DNA of 64,000 bases from Pseudomonas sp. PDM18 (lineage in GTDB: Bacteria; Pseudomonadota; Gammaproteobacteria; Pseudomonadales; Pseudomonadaceae), in the NCBI RefSeq assembly GCF_014852585.1, contig NZ_JACVBX010000016.1, positions 78,320 through 142,319 on the forward strand. The letters run 5' to 3'. The notes beneath the pieces are model-generated. The model ran no database searches. It saw only the letters and a program-made list of their open reading frames with translations, and was not told the origin of the DNA. A program made the translations under genes and the position numbers. Positions 44,279 to 53,859 of the stretch are shown here, one piece after another (the first letter of the stretch is position 1; each line of letters starts with the position of its first letter).

Positions 44279-45253
44279 ATGATCAAGTCCTTGCTCGTGC
44301 GTTCCATCGCGTGTTCCGCCCTGGCTCTCGCCGCCGTTTCTGGCGCGCAGGCCGGCACCCTGTCCATCGGTCATACCACCTGGGTCGGCTACGGCACCTT
44401 GTACCTCGCCCGCGACCTGGGCTACTTCAAGGAACAGGGGCTGGACCTGCAGCTGACCACCATCGAGGAAGCCTCGATGTACATGGCAGCCCAGGCTTCC
44501 GGCCAGCTCTCCGGCTCGGCCTCCACCATCGACGAAATCCTCAAGTACCGCCCGAAGTTCTGCTTCAAGGCCGTGGCCGCGCTGGACGACAGCCATGGCG
44601 GTGACGGCGTGTTGGTCGGCAAGGACGTCACCTCGCTGGCCCAGCTCAAGGGCCAGGAAGTGGCGGTCAACGAAGGCTCCGTCTCGCAATTCTGGCTGGC
44701 TTATCTGCTCAAGCACGCCGGCATGAGCATGAGCGACGTCAAGGTGCAGAACATGACCGCCGATGACGCTGCCAGCGCCTTCATCGCCGGCCGCGTGCCC
44801 GCCGCCGTGACCTGGGAGCCGCACCTCTCGCTGGTTCGCGAGAAGCAGCAGGGCAAGGTGCTGGTGGACAGCTCCACCACTCCCGGCGTGATCGTCGACG
44901 TGGTCGCCCTCAACTGCGACGTCATCGAGAAGCAGCCCGAGGACGTGAAGGCCCTGGTGAAAGGCCTGTACAAGGCCGTGCAGTACACCAAAGAGCACCC
45001 GGACGAGGCCTACGCGATCATGGCCAAGGGCGTCGGCGGCTACCTCTCCGATCCTAAGGCCCTGGCCGACGCTGCCAAGGGCGTGCGCTTCTACGACAAG
45101 GCGATGAGCGAGCAGCTCATTGGCACCCCCGGCAAGCCCGGCGACATCAAGGGTTTGATCCGTCTCGCCAACGAGACCTGGAGCGGCCTGCAGGGCAAAC
45201 GCCTGGAAGTCAGCTACGACGACCTGGTCGACCCGCGCTTCGTCTCCGAGTAA
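44279..45253 (+). CDS. NitT/TauT-type ABC transporter substrate-binding protein
   Basis: 324 aa periplasmic binding protein with a signal peptide cleaved about AQA/GTL. The SsuA/TauA/NrtA-like fold is visible in the IGHTTWVGYGTLYLARDLGYFKEQGLDLQLT start and in TWEPHLSL, the hinge region preceding the second lobe. Family substrates are sulfonates, nitrate, pyrimidine precursors and similar small molecules. First gene of a three-gene ABC operon. No sulfur-related partner gene is adjacent, so the substrate is open. Confidence 0.87.
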   Translation: MIKSLLVRSIACSALALAAVSGAQAGTLSIGHTTWVGYGTLYLARDLGYFKEQGLDLQLTTIEEASMYMAAQASGQLSGSASTIDEILKYRPKFCFKAVAALDDSHGGDGVLVGKDVTSLAQLKGQEVAVNEGSVSQFWLAYLLKHAGMSMSDVKVQNMTADDAASAFIAGRVPAAVTWEPHLSLVREKQQGKVLVDSSTTPGVIVDVVALNCDVIEKQPEDVKALVKGLYKAVQYTKEHPDEAYAIMAKGVGGYLSDPKALADAAKGVRFYDKAMSEQLIGTPGKPGDIKGLIRLANETWSGLQGKRLEVSYDDLVDPRFVSE

Positions 45254-45311
45254 CCGTCTCACTCTTTGTCCCCGCGGGCGGCCTGGCGCCGCTCGCCTGG
45301 AGGAATCCGCG

Positions 45312-46118
45312 ATGCCTCGTCGTTCGCAATCCTGGCTCAGCCGTTGCCTGACGCCCAAGGTCGACCTGCCGTTGAAGCTGGTCTGGTCCGCCGGCACCTT
45401 GTGCTGGTTGCTCGTGTTCGGCCTGTGGGCCGGGCTTTCCTACGGCGGCGTGGTCCCGGCGATGTTCCTGCCGACCCCGGACGCGGTACTCGCGGCCGGC
45501 GTGCGCCTGGCCAGCGACGGCACCCTCGCCACCCACGTGATGGCCAGCGTCAAGGTGGTGATGATCGGCTTCGTCATCTCCTCGCTGGTGGCGGTGCCGC
45601 TGGGGCTGCTGATGGGCAGCTTCCGCATCGTCCAGGCTTTCCTCGAACCGCTGGTGAACTTCATCCGCTACCTGCCGGTGACCTCCTTCGTACCGCTGTT
45701 CATCCTGTGGATCGGCATCGGCCTGGAACAGCGCGTCACCGTGATCATCTTCGGCGTGTTCTTCCAGCAACTGGTGATGATCGCCGACGTCTCCCGTGGC
45801 GTCGCCAAGGACCTGGTGAACGCCTCTTACACCCTGGGATGCAACCGCCGCGACGTGGTCCTCCATGTGCTCGGCCCGGCCTCGCTGCCCGGCGTCCTCG
45901 ACACGCTGCGCGTGACCATGGGCTGGGCCTGGACCTACCTGGTGGTCGCCGAACTGGTCGCCGCCTCCAGCGGCCTGGGCTACATCAGCCTCAAGGCCAT
46001 GCGTGGCTTCCAGGTCGACGTGATCTTCCTGGCGATCGCCATCATCGGCCTGCTGGGCCTGATCACCGACCAACTCTTCCGATTCATCCGACTGAAGGTG
46101 GCGTCATGGGCGCAGTAG
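45312..46118 (+). CDS. ABC transporter permease (NitT/TauT type)
   Basis: 268 aa with six membrane helices. The cytoplasmic EAA loop that docks to the ATPase appears as DLVNASYTLGCNRRDVVLHVLGPASLPGVL. GGAGG precedes the ATG by eight bases. The 3' end overlaps the ATPase gene by 13 bp. Part of the importer with the preceding binding protein. Confidence 0.9.
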   Translation: MPRRSQSWLSRCLTPKVDLPLKLVWSAGTLCWLLVFGLWAGLSYGGVVPAMFLPTPDAVLAAGVRLASDGTLATHVMASVKVVMIGFVISSLVAVPLGLLMGSFRIVQAFLEPLVNFIRYLPVTSFVPLFILWIGIGLEQRVTVIIFGVFFQQLVMIADVSRGVAKDLVNASYTLGCNRRDVVLHVLGPASLPGVLDTLRVTMGWAWTYLVVAELVAASSGLGYISLKAMRGFQVDVIFLAIAIIGLLGLITDQLFRFIRLKVASWAQ

Positions 46119-46939
46119 CGATCAAGCAGGAAGAACCCGCCGTGACCGGTCAGCAAAGCGCCACACCGGCCCGCCTGCGGGTGGAGAACGTCAGCCTGCG
46201 CTACCGCACGCCGGACGGCGGCACCTTCAGTGCGCTGGAGAACGTCTCCTTTGAGGTCCCGGACCAGCAGTTCGCGGTGATCGTCGGGCCATCGGGCTGC
46301 GGCAAGTCGAGCCTGCTCTACCTCACCGCCGGCCTGTCCGAGCCCACCGAGGGCGATATCTACGTCGGCGGCCAACTGGTCGACGGCCCCGGTGCCGACC
46401 GCGGCATGGTGTTCCAGAGCTACACCCTGTTCCCCTGGCTCACTGTGCGCCAGAACGTCGAGTTCGGCCTGAAACGCCGCGGCATGCCGGCGGCCGAGCG
46501 CCGCGAGATCGTCGACTACTACCTCGACGAAGTCGGCCTGCGCCGCTTCGAGAACAACTACCCCAAGCAGCTCTCCGGCGGAATGATGCAGCGCGTGGCG
46601 ATTGCCCGCGCGCTGGCCAACGACCCGCAGATCCTGCTGATGGACGAGCCCTTCGGCGCGCTCGACAGCCAGACCCGCATGCAGATGCAGCAACTGCTGC
46701 TGCGCGTGTGGGACCACAGCAAGAAGACCGTGGTGTTCGTCACCCACGACATCGACGAGGCCATCCTGCTGGGCGACCGCGTCTATGTCATGGGTGCCCG
46801 CCCCGGCCGCATCAAGCAGATCCTCGACGTGCCCATCGAGCGCCCGCGCTCGCTGGACATGGTCATGGACCGCCAGTTCATCGAGATGAAGCGCGAGATC
46901 CTCGGGCTGCTGCACGACGATCTGGAAGAAGCGCATTGA
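46106..46939 (+). CDS. ABC transporter ATP-binding protein (NitT/TauT type)
   Basis: 277 aa nucleotide-binding subunit. Walker [11 protein letters not shown]-loop [10 protein letters not shown], signature [16 protein letters not shown], Walker [13 protein letters not shown] and the H-loop VTHD are all intact. ATG 46106 lies inside the permease gene, giving a 13-bp overlap and translational coupling. The TauB/SsuB-like sequence supports an import role. Confidence 0.92.
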   Translation: MGAVAIKQEEPAVTGQQSATPARLRVENVSLRYRTPDGGTFSALENVSFEVPDQQFAVIVGPSGCGKSSLLYLTAGLSEPTEGDIYVGGQLVDGPGADRGMVFQSYTLFPWLTVRQNVEFGLKRRGMPAAERREIVDYYLDEVGLRRFENNYPKQLSGGMMQRVAIARALANDPQILLMDEPFGALDSQTRMQMQQLLLRVWDHSKKTVVFVTHDIDEAILLGDRVYVMGARPGRIKQILDVPIERPRSLDMVMDRQFIEMKREILGLLHDDLEEAH

Positions 46940-47006
46940 CCTGCCGCTGGCTGGCGCCTCCTGCAGGGCGCCGGCCGATGCGGTGATCCGCTGCAGCACC
47001 GTTCGG

Positions 47007-47042
47007 CCCCCGCTCCCCTCGGGAGAGGGTTGGGGTGAGGGG
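47007..47042. repeat. CCCTCTCCC-type palindromic repeat, copy 1
   Basis: GCTCCCCTCGGGAGAGGGTT followed by GGGGTGAGGGG, a C-run/G-run inverted repeat with a second G-run arm. The same type is at 53860-53895. It lies 38 bp before the GMC oxidoreductase start. Confidence 0.6.
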
Positions 47043-47079
47043 TTCTGCGATTCACGCAAGACTCATTGGGAGCCCCGCC

Positions 47080-48708
47080 TTGTCTTCAAACCACGATTCC
47101 ACCTACGACTACCTCATCGTCGGCGCCGGCTCCGCCGGCTGCGTGCTGGCCAATCGCCTGAGCGCCGACCCATCGGTGCGCGTGTGCCTGCTGGAGGCCG
47201 GCGGCAGCGATGCCAGCCCGCGCGTGCAGACCCCGGCCGGCACAATCACCCTGTACAAGAGCAAGGTGTTCAGCTGGAACTTCTACTCGGCGCCGCAGAA
47301 GCGCCTGAACAACCGCTCGCTGCACTGCCCGCGCGGCAAGGCGCTGGGCGGCTCCAGCTCGATGAACAGCATGATCTACATCCGCGGCCACGCTTCCGAC
47401 TACGACCGCTGGGAAGCCGAGGGCTGCCCCGGCTGGGGCTGGAAGGATGTGCTGCCGTACTTCAAGAAATCCGAGCGCAACCTGCTCGGCCAGGATCCGG
47501 CGCTGCACGGCACCCTGGGCGAACTGGTAGTGGACAAGCCGCGCGACCCCAACCCACTGTCGCACCTGTTCATCAAGGCCGCTGCGCACTTGGGCCTGCG
47601 CCGCAACGATGACTTTAACGGCCGCGAGTTCGAAGGCGTCGGCATCTACAACGTGACCCAGAAGGACGCCAAGCGCCTGAGTAGCTACCGTGCCTTCGTC
47701 GCGCCGCTGCAACGCCCGAACCTCACCGTGCTGACCGACCGCCAAGTGGGCCGCCTGCTACTCGAAGGCGAGCGCGTCACCGGCATCGAACTGCGCAGCG
47801 GCGAACGCCTGCTGGCGCGCCGCGAGGTGATCCTCAGCGCTGGCTCCCTCGGCTCGCCGCAGATCCTGCTGGCGTCCGGCATCGGCCCGGCGGCCGAGCT
47901 GAAAGCCGCCGGCATCCCGGTGCAACACGACCTGCCGGGCGTGGGCAAGAACCTCCAGGACCACCTCGACGGCCTGGTCACCGTGCGCTCGCCGAGCCCG
48001 CTGAGCCTGGGCTTCTCCCTCGGCTCGCTGGGGCAGATCCTGCTATCGCCGTTCAAGTACCTGCTGGCGAAGAAGGGTTGGCTGACCACCAACTACGTCG
48101 AGGCCGGCGGATTCGCCCGCACCCCGCTGGCGGACGAGTTGGCTGACGTGCAGTTCCACTTCGTGCCCGGCTACCGCAGCCATCGGGGCCGTCTGTTCGA
48201 ATGGGGCCATGGTTACGCCGTGCACACCTGCGTGCTGCGCCCGAAGAGCATCGGCGAGCTGCGCGTGAAGCCTGGTGGCGACATCGAGATCGACTACAAC
48301 TTCCTCGCCAACGAAGAAGACGGCCGCGTGCTGGTGGAGGGCGTGAAGCTGGCGCGCAAGATCCTCGCCCAGCCGGAGTTCGACAGCATCCGTGGCGCCG
48401 AGATGCTGCCCGGCCCGCAAGTGCAGACCGACGAGCAACTGCTGGAACACCTGCGCGAATACGCCGCCACCGTGTTCCACCCGGTGGGCACCTGCAAGAT
48501 GGGTGAAGATCCGCTGGCGGTGGTCGACCTGCGCCTGCGTGTGCATGGCCTGAAAGGCCTGCGCGTGGTGGACGCGTCGATCATGCCGACGCTCATCAGC
48601 GGCAACACCAACGCGCCCTGCATCATGCTCGGCGAGCGCGCGGCGGCGATGATCCTGGAAGAGAGCAGCGCGACGTCGGCCGCTCCCGCCCAGGCAGTCC
48701 CGGCCTGA
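47080..48708 (+). CDS. GMC family oxidoreductase (choline dehydrogenase-like)
   Basis: 542 aa FAD-dependent alcohol dehydrogenase/oxidase. FAD motif GAGSAGCVLANRLS at residues ~15-28; GMC signature 1 near GKALGGSSSMNSMIYIRG; signature 2 GSLGSPQILLASGIGP; C-terminal catalytic HPVGTCKMG with His, and NTNAPCIMLGERAA. It most resembles AlkJ/BetA-type alcohol dehydrogenases; substrate unknown. I prefer TTG 47080 (GGGAG upstream); the in-frame GTG at 47035 lies inside a repeat element. It follows the ABC operon by 140 bp and may share its physiology. Confidence 0.88.
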   Translation: MSSNHDSTYDYLIVGAGSAGCVLANRLSADPSVRVCLLEAGGSDASPRVQTPAGTITLYKSKVFSWNFYSAPQKRLNNRSLHCPRGKALGGSSSMNSMIYIRGHASDYDRWEAEGCPGWGWKDVLPYFKKSERNLLGQDPALHGTLGELVVDKPRDPNPLSHLFIKAAAHLGLRRNDDFNGREFEGVGIYNVTQKDAKRLSSYRAFVAPLQRPNLTVLTDRQVGRLLLEGERVTGIELRSGERLLARREVILSAGSLGSPQILLASGIGPAAELKAAGIPVQHDLPGVGKNLQDHLDGLVTVRSPSPLSLGFSLGSLGQILLSPFKYLLAKKGWLTTNYVEAGGFARTPLADELADVQFHFVPGYRSHRGRLFEWGHGYAVHTCVLRPKSIGELRVKPGGDIEIDYNFLANEEDGRVLVEGVKLARKILAQPEFDSIRGAEMLPGPQVQTDEQLLEHLREYAATVFHPVGTCKMGEDPLAVVDLRLRVHGLKGLRVVDASIMPTLISGNTNAPCIMLGERAAAMILEESSATSAAPAQAVPA

Positions 48709-48718
48709 TAGCGCAGTG

Positions 48719-48793
48719 GTAGGGCGAATAACCCGGAACAGGTTATTCGCCGGCCCTTTGCGGCGGATAACGCTGGCGCGTTATGCGCCCTAC
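48719..48793. repeat. Cloverleaf palindromic repeat, copy 1
   Basis: 75 bp bounded by GTAGGGCG and CGCCCTAC. Three inner hairpins can form: AATAACC/GGTTATT, CGCCG/CGGCG and ATAACGC/GCGTTAT. It lies 11 bp after the GMC stop. Same architecture as 49581-49651 and 52749-52825. Confidence 0.85.
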
Positions 48794-48877
48794 AGGGTTT
48801 TCCACAGTGCGTATCGGCTGACGATGGGTATCGCTTCGCTCCACGCCATCCTACGGGCGTCCCTGTGGGTAACTGCC

Positions 48878-49348
48878 TTACAGCCCCAGCTCGCTCAACG
48901 ACGGATGATCGTCCGGCCGGCGGCCCTGCGGCCAATGGAACAGGCGCTTGTCCTCGCTGATCGGCAGGTCATTGATGCAGGCGTGGCGTTCGTACATCAG
49001 GCCGTTCTCGTCGAATGCCCAGTTCTCGTTGCCGTAAGAACGGAACCAGTTGCCCGAGTCGTCGTGCCATTCGTAGGCGAAACGTACGGCGATGCGGTTG
49101 TCGGTGAAGGCCCAGAGCTCCTTGATCAGCCGGTACTGCTGTTCGCGCACCCACTTGGCGGTGAGGAACGGGACGATCTGCTCGCGGCCCTGGACGAAGG
49201 TCGCGCGGTTGCGCCAGCGGCTGTCCGGCGTATAGGCCAGCGACACGCGATGCGGATCGCGACTGTTCCAGCCGTCCTCGGCGAGGCGGACTTTCTGGAT
49301 GGCGGTTTCGCGGGTAAAGGGCGGCAGAGGGGGACGGGCTTCGCTCAT
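48878..49348 (-). CDS. DUF1348 (NTF2-like) family protein
   Basis: 156 aa. The DUF1348 signature runs through the protein: [55 protein letters not shown] and [24 protein letters not shown]. SnoaL/NTF2-like cone fold without known activity. ATG 49348 has GGAGATCACC upstream. Transcribed alone between two groups of palindromic repeats. Confidence 0.87.
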   Translation of the reverse strand: MSEARPPLPPFTRETAIQKVRLAEDGWNSRDPHRVSLAYTPDSRWRNRATFVQGREQIVPFLTAKWVREQQYRLIKELWAFTDNRIAVRFAYEWHDDSGNWFRSYGNENWAFDENGLMYERHACINDLPISEDKRLFHWPQGRRPDDHPSLSELGL

Positions 49349-49461
49349 GGTGATCTCCAGAGGCAGTGAGGGGTGGGTGCCTGGTGTCCATACTCCGCCC
49401 GACCCTGAATGGGGTAAATGACGGTGATCCCACAGATATTGCCAATCGCTTTTTGCTTTTC

Positions 49462-49554
49462 GTAGGAGCGAGCTTGCTCGCGAACAGCGTCAACCGGCGG
49501 CGCTATGGCTGGGCAGTTCGCGAGCAATAACGATGGCGTCCCCCTCGCTCCTAC
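49462..49554. repeat. REP pair (BIME) of the GTAGGAGCGAG family
   Basis: 93 bp with ends GTAGGAGCGAG and CTCGCTCCTAC and an inner inverted pair TTGCTCGCGAAC (49474-49485) / GTTCGCGAGCAA (49516-49527). Two oppositely oriented REPs in the style known from P. putida and P. fluorescens, where RAYT transposases are thought to mobilise them. It fills much of the 309-bp gap between the DUF1348 gene and cdhR. Confidence 0.85.
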
Positions 49555-49580
49555 AGAATCGGCCTCGGCCATCCAGACAA

Positions 49581-49651
49581 GTAGGGCGCATAACCCGGTA
49601 CGGGTTATCCGCCATGGCGGCGGATAACGCCGTAGGCGTTATGCGCCCTAC
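49581..49651. repeat. Cloverleaf palindromic repeat, copy 2
   Basis: 71 bp with perfect 14-bp outer arms GTAGGGCGCATAAC / GTTATGCGCCCTAC. Inner hairpins: TAACCCG/CGGGTTA, TCCGCC/GGCGGA and TAACGCC/GGCGTTA. It ends six bases before the cdhR stop, so it may serve as its terminator. Confidence 0.87.
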
Positions 49652-49657
49652 GGGTTT

Positions 49658-50617
49658 TCAGGCCCTGGCCACCACCTTGCGCAACCCCACGCGGTCCTGG
49701 CTCGGACACACCCCGAACTTCGCCCGATAGCTGCGCGACAGATACGAGGGCGTCTCGAAGCCGCACGCCACGCCGATCTCCAGCACGCTCATGTCGGTCT
49801 GGCGCAGCAGCTGGCGCGCCTTGTCCAGGCGCAGGCCGAGGTAGAAGTTCGACGGTGTGTCGTTCAGGTGCAGGCGGAACAGGCGCTCCAACTGGCGCCG
49901 GGTCACCTGGATGCGTTCGGCCAGCTCCAGAGTCGTCAACGGCGGCTCGGTGTGGCGCTCCATCTCGCCGATTACCTGCACCAGCTTGCGGTTGCTCACC
50001 CCGTAGCGGCTGGCGATCTGCAGGCGCTGGTGGTCCTGGCGGGTGCGGATGCGCCCGACCACGAATTGCTCCGAGACCTGCACCGCCAGCTCCGGCCCGT
50101 GGGCCTGGGCGATCAGGTCGAGCATCAGGTCGATGGACGCGGTGCCGCCAGCGGAAGTGATGCGCGGCCCGTCGATCTCGAACAGCTCCTGGGTCGCCTG
50201 CACCTGTGGATAAGTCTCCCGGAAGGCGTCCAGCGCCTCCCAGTGCACCGTGCAGCGCTGGCGCTGCAGCAGCCCGGCCTCGGCCAGCACGAAGCTGCCG
50301 GTGTCGATGCCGCCCAGGGTCACGCCTTCGCGGTCCAGGCGCTTGAGCCAGTGCAGCAGCGCCGGGGTGCAGGCGCGCAGCGGTTCGAAGCCGGCCACCA
50401 CCAGCAGCGTGTCGCCTTCGCGCAGCGCCTCCAGGCCGCTGTCGGCGTTCATCGACATGCCGTTGCTGGCCAGCACCGGGCCGCCGTCCAGGCTCATCAG
50501 GTGCCAGCGATACAGCTCGCTGCGAAAGCGGTTGGCCACCCGCAACGGTTCCACGGCGGAAACGAACCCCATCACGGAAAAACCGGGCAACAGCAGGAAC
50601 CAGAAGTCTTGGGACAT
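49658..50617 (-). CDS. cdhR: GlxA/AraC-family regulator CdhR (carnitine catabolism)
   Basis: 319 aa. An N-terminal DJ-1/PfpI-like ligand domain (residues ~1-180, LLLPGFSVMGFVSAVEPLRVAN, GGIDTGSFVLAEAGLL) precedes an AraC double HTH (ELAERIQVTRRQLERLFRLHL, SVLEIGVACGFETPSYLSRSYRAKFG). CdhR of P. aeruginosa activates the divergent caiX-cdhCAB operon in response to carnitine; the same arrangement is present here. The 225-bp divergent region (50618-50842) must carry its operator; no clear repeat was found. Confidence 0.9.
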   Translation of the reverse strand: MSQDFWFLLLPGFSVMGFVSAVEPLRVANRFRSELYRWHLMSLDGGPVLASNGMSMNADSGLEALREGDTLLVVAGFEPLRACTPALLHWLKRLDREGVTLGGIDTGSFVLAEAGLLQRQRCTVHWEALDAFRETYPQVQATQELFEIDGPRITSAGGTASIDLMLDLIAQAHGPELAVQVSEQFVVGRIRTRQDHQRLQIASRYGVSNRKLVQVIGEMERHTEPPLTTLELAERIQVTRRQLERLFRLHLNDTPSNFYLGLRLDKARQLLRQTDMSVLEIGVACGFETPSYLSRSYRAKFGVCPSQDRVGLRKVVARA

Positions 50618-50842
50618 GGCGGGTACCGTGCGATTCGGAGCAGCGTAGTGGCAGCCTGCCCATGCTTATGAACCAAGGACGTCGCCCTGGCAATCGGGGA
50701 GGTCGCTGTTGTGCAAGAGCTGGTCGCCGCAGTGCGATTCACCAGCCCTGCAGCTGCGTAACTTGATCACCACAGCCCCCGTGAGGGCTGCATGACACAC
50801 AACAACGATAACCAACGCCGCAAAGGCCTTGAGGGAGAAGTC

Positions 50843-51781
50843 ATGAAGCTAACGATCCAAGCGCTCGGCTGTGCCGCGCTCATGCTCGCCGCCGGCACCA
50901 GCTGGGCCGCCGAGCCCGCCCAGTGCCAGAACGTACGTATGGGCACGGTGAACTGGACCGACGTGGTGGCCAGCAGTGCCGTGGCCGAAGCCGTCCTCGA
51001 CGGCCTGGGCTACAAGGTCAAGCAGACCAGCGCCTCGCAGCAGATCATCCTTGCCGGCATGGCCGACAAGCAGCTCGACGTCTTCCTCGGCTATTGGCAG
51101 CCGACCATGCAGCCGGTGGCCAAACCCTACCTCGACAAGCAGCAGATCGACGTGATCACCCCGCCGACCCTGCCTGACGCGCAGTCCACCTACGCTGTAC
51201 CCAGCTACGTCTACGACGGCGGTCTGAAGACCTTCGCCGACATCGCCAAGTTCAAGGACAAGCTGAGCAACAAGATCTACCTGATCGAGCCCGGCAGCGG
51301 CTCTAACCGCATCACCGCGGACATGATCGCCAAGGACAAGTTCGGCCTGAAAGGCTTCCAGATCGTCGAGTCCAGCGAGGCCGGCATGCTCACTGCGGTC
51401 AAGCGCGCCATCAAGCGCAAGCAGTGGGTGGTGTTCTTCGGTTGGAAGCCGCACCCGATGAACCTGCAGATCGACATGAAATACCTTACCGGCAGCGACG
51501 ACGTATTCGGCCCCAACGAAGGCTCCGCCACCGTCTCGATCATGACCGCCGGCGGCTACCGGGCGCAGTGCGGCAACGTCGCCAAGCTGCTGCACAACCT
51601 CAAGTTCAGCAGCGAGCAGGTGAGCCAGGTGATGGTGCCGATCCTCGACCGCAGCCAGCCGGTGGACGCCGCCAAGGCCTGGCTGAAGCAGAACCCCGAG
51701 CCGCTCAAGGCGTGGCTCGAGGGCGTGACCACCTTCGACGGCAAGGATGGCCTCGCCGCTGTCCAGGCCTCGCTGAAGTAA
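50843..51781 (+). CDS. caiX: Carnitine-binding periplasmic protein CaiX
   Basis: 312 aa ABC substrate-binding protein of the quaternary-amine type (OpuAC fold) with a signal peptide ending about TSWAAEP. The aromatic ligand-box region is visible around [16 protein letters not shown] and [11 protein letters not shown]. CaiX delivers carnitine to the shared CbcWV permease/ATPase, whose genes are not in this window. ATG 50843 is preceded by GAGGGAGAAG; an upstream in-frame ATG (50792) would add 17 residues ahead of the signal peptide. First gene of the carnitine operon. Confidence 0.9.
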   Translation: MKLTIQALGCAALMLAAGTSWAAEPAQCQNVRMGTVNWTDVVASSAVAEAVLDGLGYKVKQTSASQQIILAGMADKQLDVFLGYWQPTMQPVAKPYLDKQQIDVITPPTLPDAQSTYAVPSYVYDGGLKTFADIAKFKDKLSNKIYLIEPGSGSNRITADMIAKDKFGLKGFQIVESSEAGMLTAVKRAIKRKQWVVFFGWKPHPMNLQIDMKYLTGSDDVFGPNEGSATVSIMTAGGYRAQCGNVAKLLHNLKFSSEQVSQVMVPILDRSQPVDAAKAWLKQNPEPLKAWLEGVTTFDGKDGLAAVQASLK

Positions 51782-51854
51782 CCCCCTACCAGTAACTCCC
51801 TGCGTGTCGCCCGGCGCGCAGTGGGTTCGTTCGACCCGAAGAAGGACTGCCACC

Positions 51855-52739
51855 GTGAATTACGAAGTCATTGTCACCTGCGCGGTGACCGGCGCCGGCG
51901 ACACCGTCGGCAAGCACCCGGCGATTCCCGTCACCCCGAAGGAAATCGCCGCCGCCGCCATCGAGGCCGCCAAGGCCGGCGCCACCGTCGCCCACTGCCA
52001 CGTCCGCGACCCGCTGACCGGCAAGCCCAGCCGCGACGTGAACCTCTACCGCGAAGTGGTCGAACGCATCCGCGAGAGCGACACCGACGTCATCATCAAC
52101 CTCACCGCCGGCATGGGTGGCGACCTGCAGATCGGCCAGGGCGAACAGCCGCTGGAGTTCGGCGCCGGAACCGACCTGGTCGGCCCGCTGGAGCGCCTCA
52201 AGCACGTCGAGGAACTGCTGCCGGAAATCTGCACCCTGGACTGCGGCACCCTGAACTTCGGCGACGGCGACTTCATCTACGTCTCTACCCCGGCCCAGCT
52301 GCGCGCTGGCGCCAAGCGCATCACCGAGTTGGGCGTGAAGGCCGAGCTGGAAATCTTCGACACCGGCCACCTCTGGTTCGCCAAACAGATGCTCAAGGAG
52401 GGCCTGCTGGAAGACCCGCTGATCCAGATATGCCTCGGCATCCCGTGGGGTGCACCGGCCGACACCACGACCATGAAGGCCATGGCCGACAACATCCCCG
52501 ACGGCCTGACCTGGGCCGGTTTCGGCATCGGCCGCTCGCAGATGCCGATGGTTGCCCAGGCCATGCTGCTGGGCGGCAACGTGCGGGTCGGCCTGGAAGA
52601 CAACATCTGGCTGGACCGTGGCGTGCACGCCAGCAACGGCCAACTGGTCGAACGCGCCGTCGAGATCATCGAGCGCCTCGGCGGCCGCGCCCTGACCCCG
52701 GCCGAAGGGCGCAGGAAGATGAACCTCAAACCACGCTGA
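51855..52739 (+). CDS. cdhC: 3-dehydrocarnitine cleavage enzyme CdhC (BKACE family)
   Basis: 294 aa TIM-barrel, beta-keto acid cleavage enzyme family (PF05853). It condenses 3-dehydrocarnitine with acetyl-CoA to give acetoacetate and betainyl-CoA. Zinc ligands are in HCHVRDP near residues ~43-47, preceded by [19 protein letters not shown] and GIPWGAPAD complete the active site. GTG 51855 has AAGGA eight bases upstream; the N-terminus [16 protein letters not shown] is standard. A cloverleaf repeat separates it from cdhA. Confidence 0.92.
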   Translation: MNYEVIVTCAVTGAGDTVGKHPAIPVTPKEIAAAAIEAAKAGATVAHCHVRDPLTGKPSRDVNLYREVVERIRESDTDVIINLTAGMGGDLQIGQGEQPLEFGAGTDLVGPLERLKHVEELLPEICTLDCGTLNFGDGDFIYVSTPAQLRAGAKRITELGVKAELEIFDTGHLWFAKQMLKEGLLEDPLIQICLGIPWGAPADTTTMKAMADNIPDGLTWAGFGIGRSQMPMVAQAMLLGGNVRVGLEDNIWLDRGVHASNGQLVERAVEIIERLGGRALTPAEGRRKMNLKPR

Positions 52740-52748
52740 TTGCGAACC

Positions 52749-52825
52749 GTAGGGCGAAAAACCCGGAACGGGTTATCCGCCGCCGACCAGGATCGGCGGA
52801 TAACGCTGCGCGTTATGCGCCCTAC
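52749..52825. repeat. Cloverleaf palindromic repeat, copy 3, inside the carnitine operon
   Basis: 77 bp bounded by GTAGGGCG / CGCCCTAC. Inner hairpins: AACCCG/CGGGTT, ATCCGCCG/CGGCGGAT and ATAACGC/GCGTTAT. It sits between cdhC and cdhA, where it could stabilise or attenuate the mRNA. Confidence 0.87.
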
Positions 52826-52863
52826 GAAGAACCCGACGCCCCGCCCACTTTCCGGAGCCACCC

Positions 52864-53829
52864 ATGTCCTTCATCACCCAAATCAAGACCTTCGCCGCCC
52901 TCGGCAGCGGCGTCATCGGCAGCGGCTGGGTCGCTCGCGCCCTGGCCCATGGCCTCGACGTCATCGCCTGGGACCCTGCCCCTGGCGCCGAAGCCGCGCT
53001 GCGCGCGCGCATCGCCAACGCCTGGCCGGCGCTGGAGAAGGTCGGCCTCGCCCCCGGCGCCTCGCCCGATCGCCTGCGCTTCGTCGCCACCATCGAAGAG
53101 TGCGTGCGCGACGCCGACTTCATCCAGGAAAGCGCTCCCGAACGCCTCGACCTGAAATGCGAGTTGCACGCCAAGATCAGCGCCGCCGCCAAGCCCAATG
53201 CCCTGATCGGTTCCAGCACCTCGGGCCTGCTGCCCAGCGAGTTCTATGCCGATGCCACGCACCCCGAGCGCTGCGTGGTCGGCCACCCGTTCAACCCGGT
53301 CTACCTGCTGCCGCTGGTGGAAGTAGTCGGCGGCGCAAAGACCGCACCGGAAGCCGTGCAGGCTGCCATCCAGGTCTACGAATCCCTCGGCATGCGGCCG
53401 CTGCATGTGCGCAAGGAAGTCCCCGGCTTCATCGCCGACCGCCTGCTCGAAGCCCTCTGGCGCGAAGCGCTGCACCTGGTCAACGACGGTGTTGCCAGCA
53501 CCGGCGAGATCGACGATGCGATCCGCTTCGGCGCGGGCCTGCGCTGGTCATTCATGGGGACCTTCCTCACCTACACCCTGGCCGGCGGCAACGCAGGCAT
53601 GCGCCACTTCATGGCCCAGTTCGGCCCGGCGCTGCAACTGCCATGGACCTACCTGCCCGCCCCGGAGCTGACCGACACCCTGATCGACCGTGTGGTCGAA
53701 GGCACCACCGAGCAGCAGGGCAGCCGCAGCATCGCCGAGCTGGAACGCTACCGCGACGACTGCCTGCTGGCGGTGCTCGGCGCCATCAAGGACACCAAGT
53801 CCAGGCACGGCTTCGCCTTCGCCGACTAA
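52864..53829 (+). CDS. cdhA: L-carnitine 3-dehydrogenase CdhA
   Basis: 321 aa member of the 3-hydroxyacyl-CoA dehydrogenase family that oxidises L-carnitine to 3-dehydrocarnitine with NAD+. Rossmann motif GSGVIGSGW at residues ~14-22; [12 protein letters not shown] and the catalytic segment [21 protein letters not shown] with the active-site His are present. C-terminal helical domain from about residue 190. In the operon order cdhC-cdhA-cdhB. Confidence 0.92.
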   Translation: MSFITQIKTFAALGSGVIGSGWVARALAHGLDVIAWDPAPGAEAALRARIANAWPALEKVGLAPGASPDRLRFVATIEECVRDADFIQESAPERLDLKCELHAKISAAAKPNALIGSSTSGLLPSEFYADATHPERCVVGHPFNPVYLLPLVEVVGGAKTAPEAVQAAIQVYESLGMRPLHVRKEVPGFIADRLLEALWREALHLVNDGVASTGEIDDAIRFGAGLRWSFMGTFLTYTLAGGNAGMRHFMAQFGPALQLPWTYLPAPELTDTLIDRVVEGTTEQQGSRSIAELERYRDDCLLAVLGAIKDTKSRHGFAFAD

Positions 53830-53859
53830 CCTCACGGTTCATCATTGGCTCCAAACCAC

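Noticed and set aside
47035..47079. Longer GMC oxidoreductase from GTG 47035
   Set aside because: The added residues come partly from a palindromic repeat and are not family-like; TTG 47080 has a better RBS.
48709..48793. tRNA-like cloverleaf after the GMC gene as a tRNA gene
   Set aside because: It has no T-loop or anticodon-arm consensus and no CCA-end context; two sister copies show it is a palindromic repeat.
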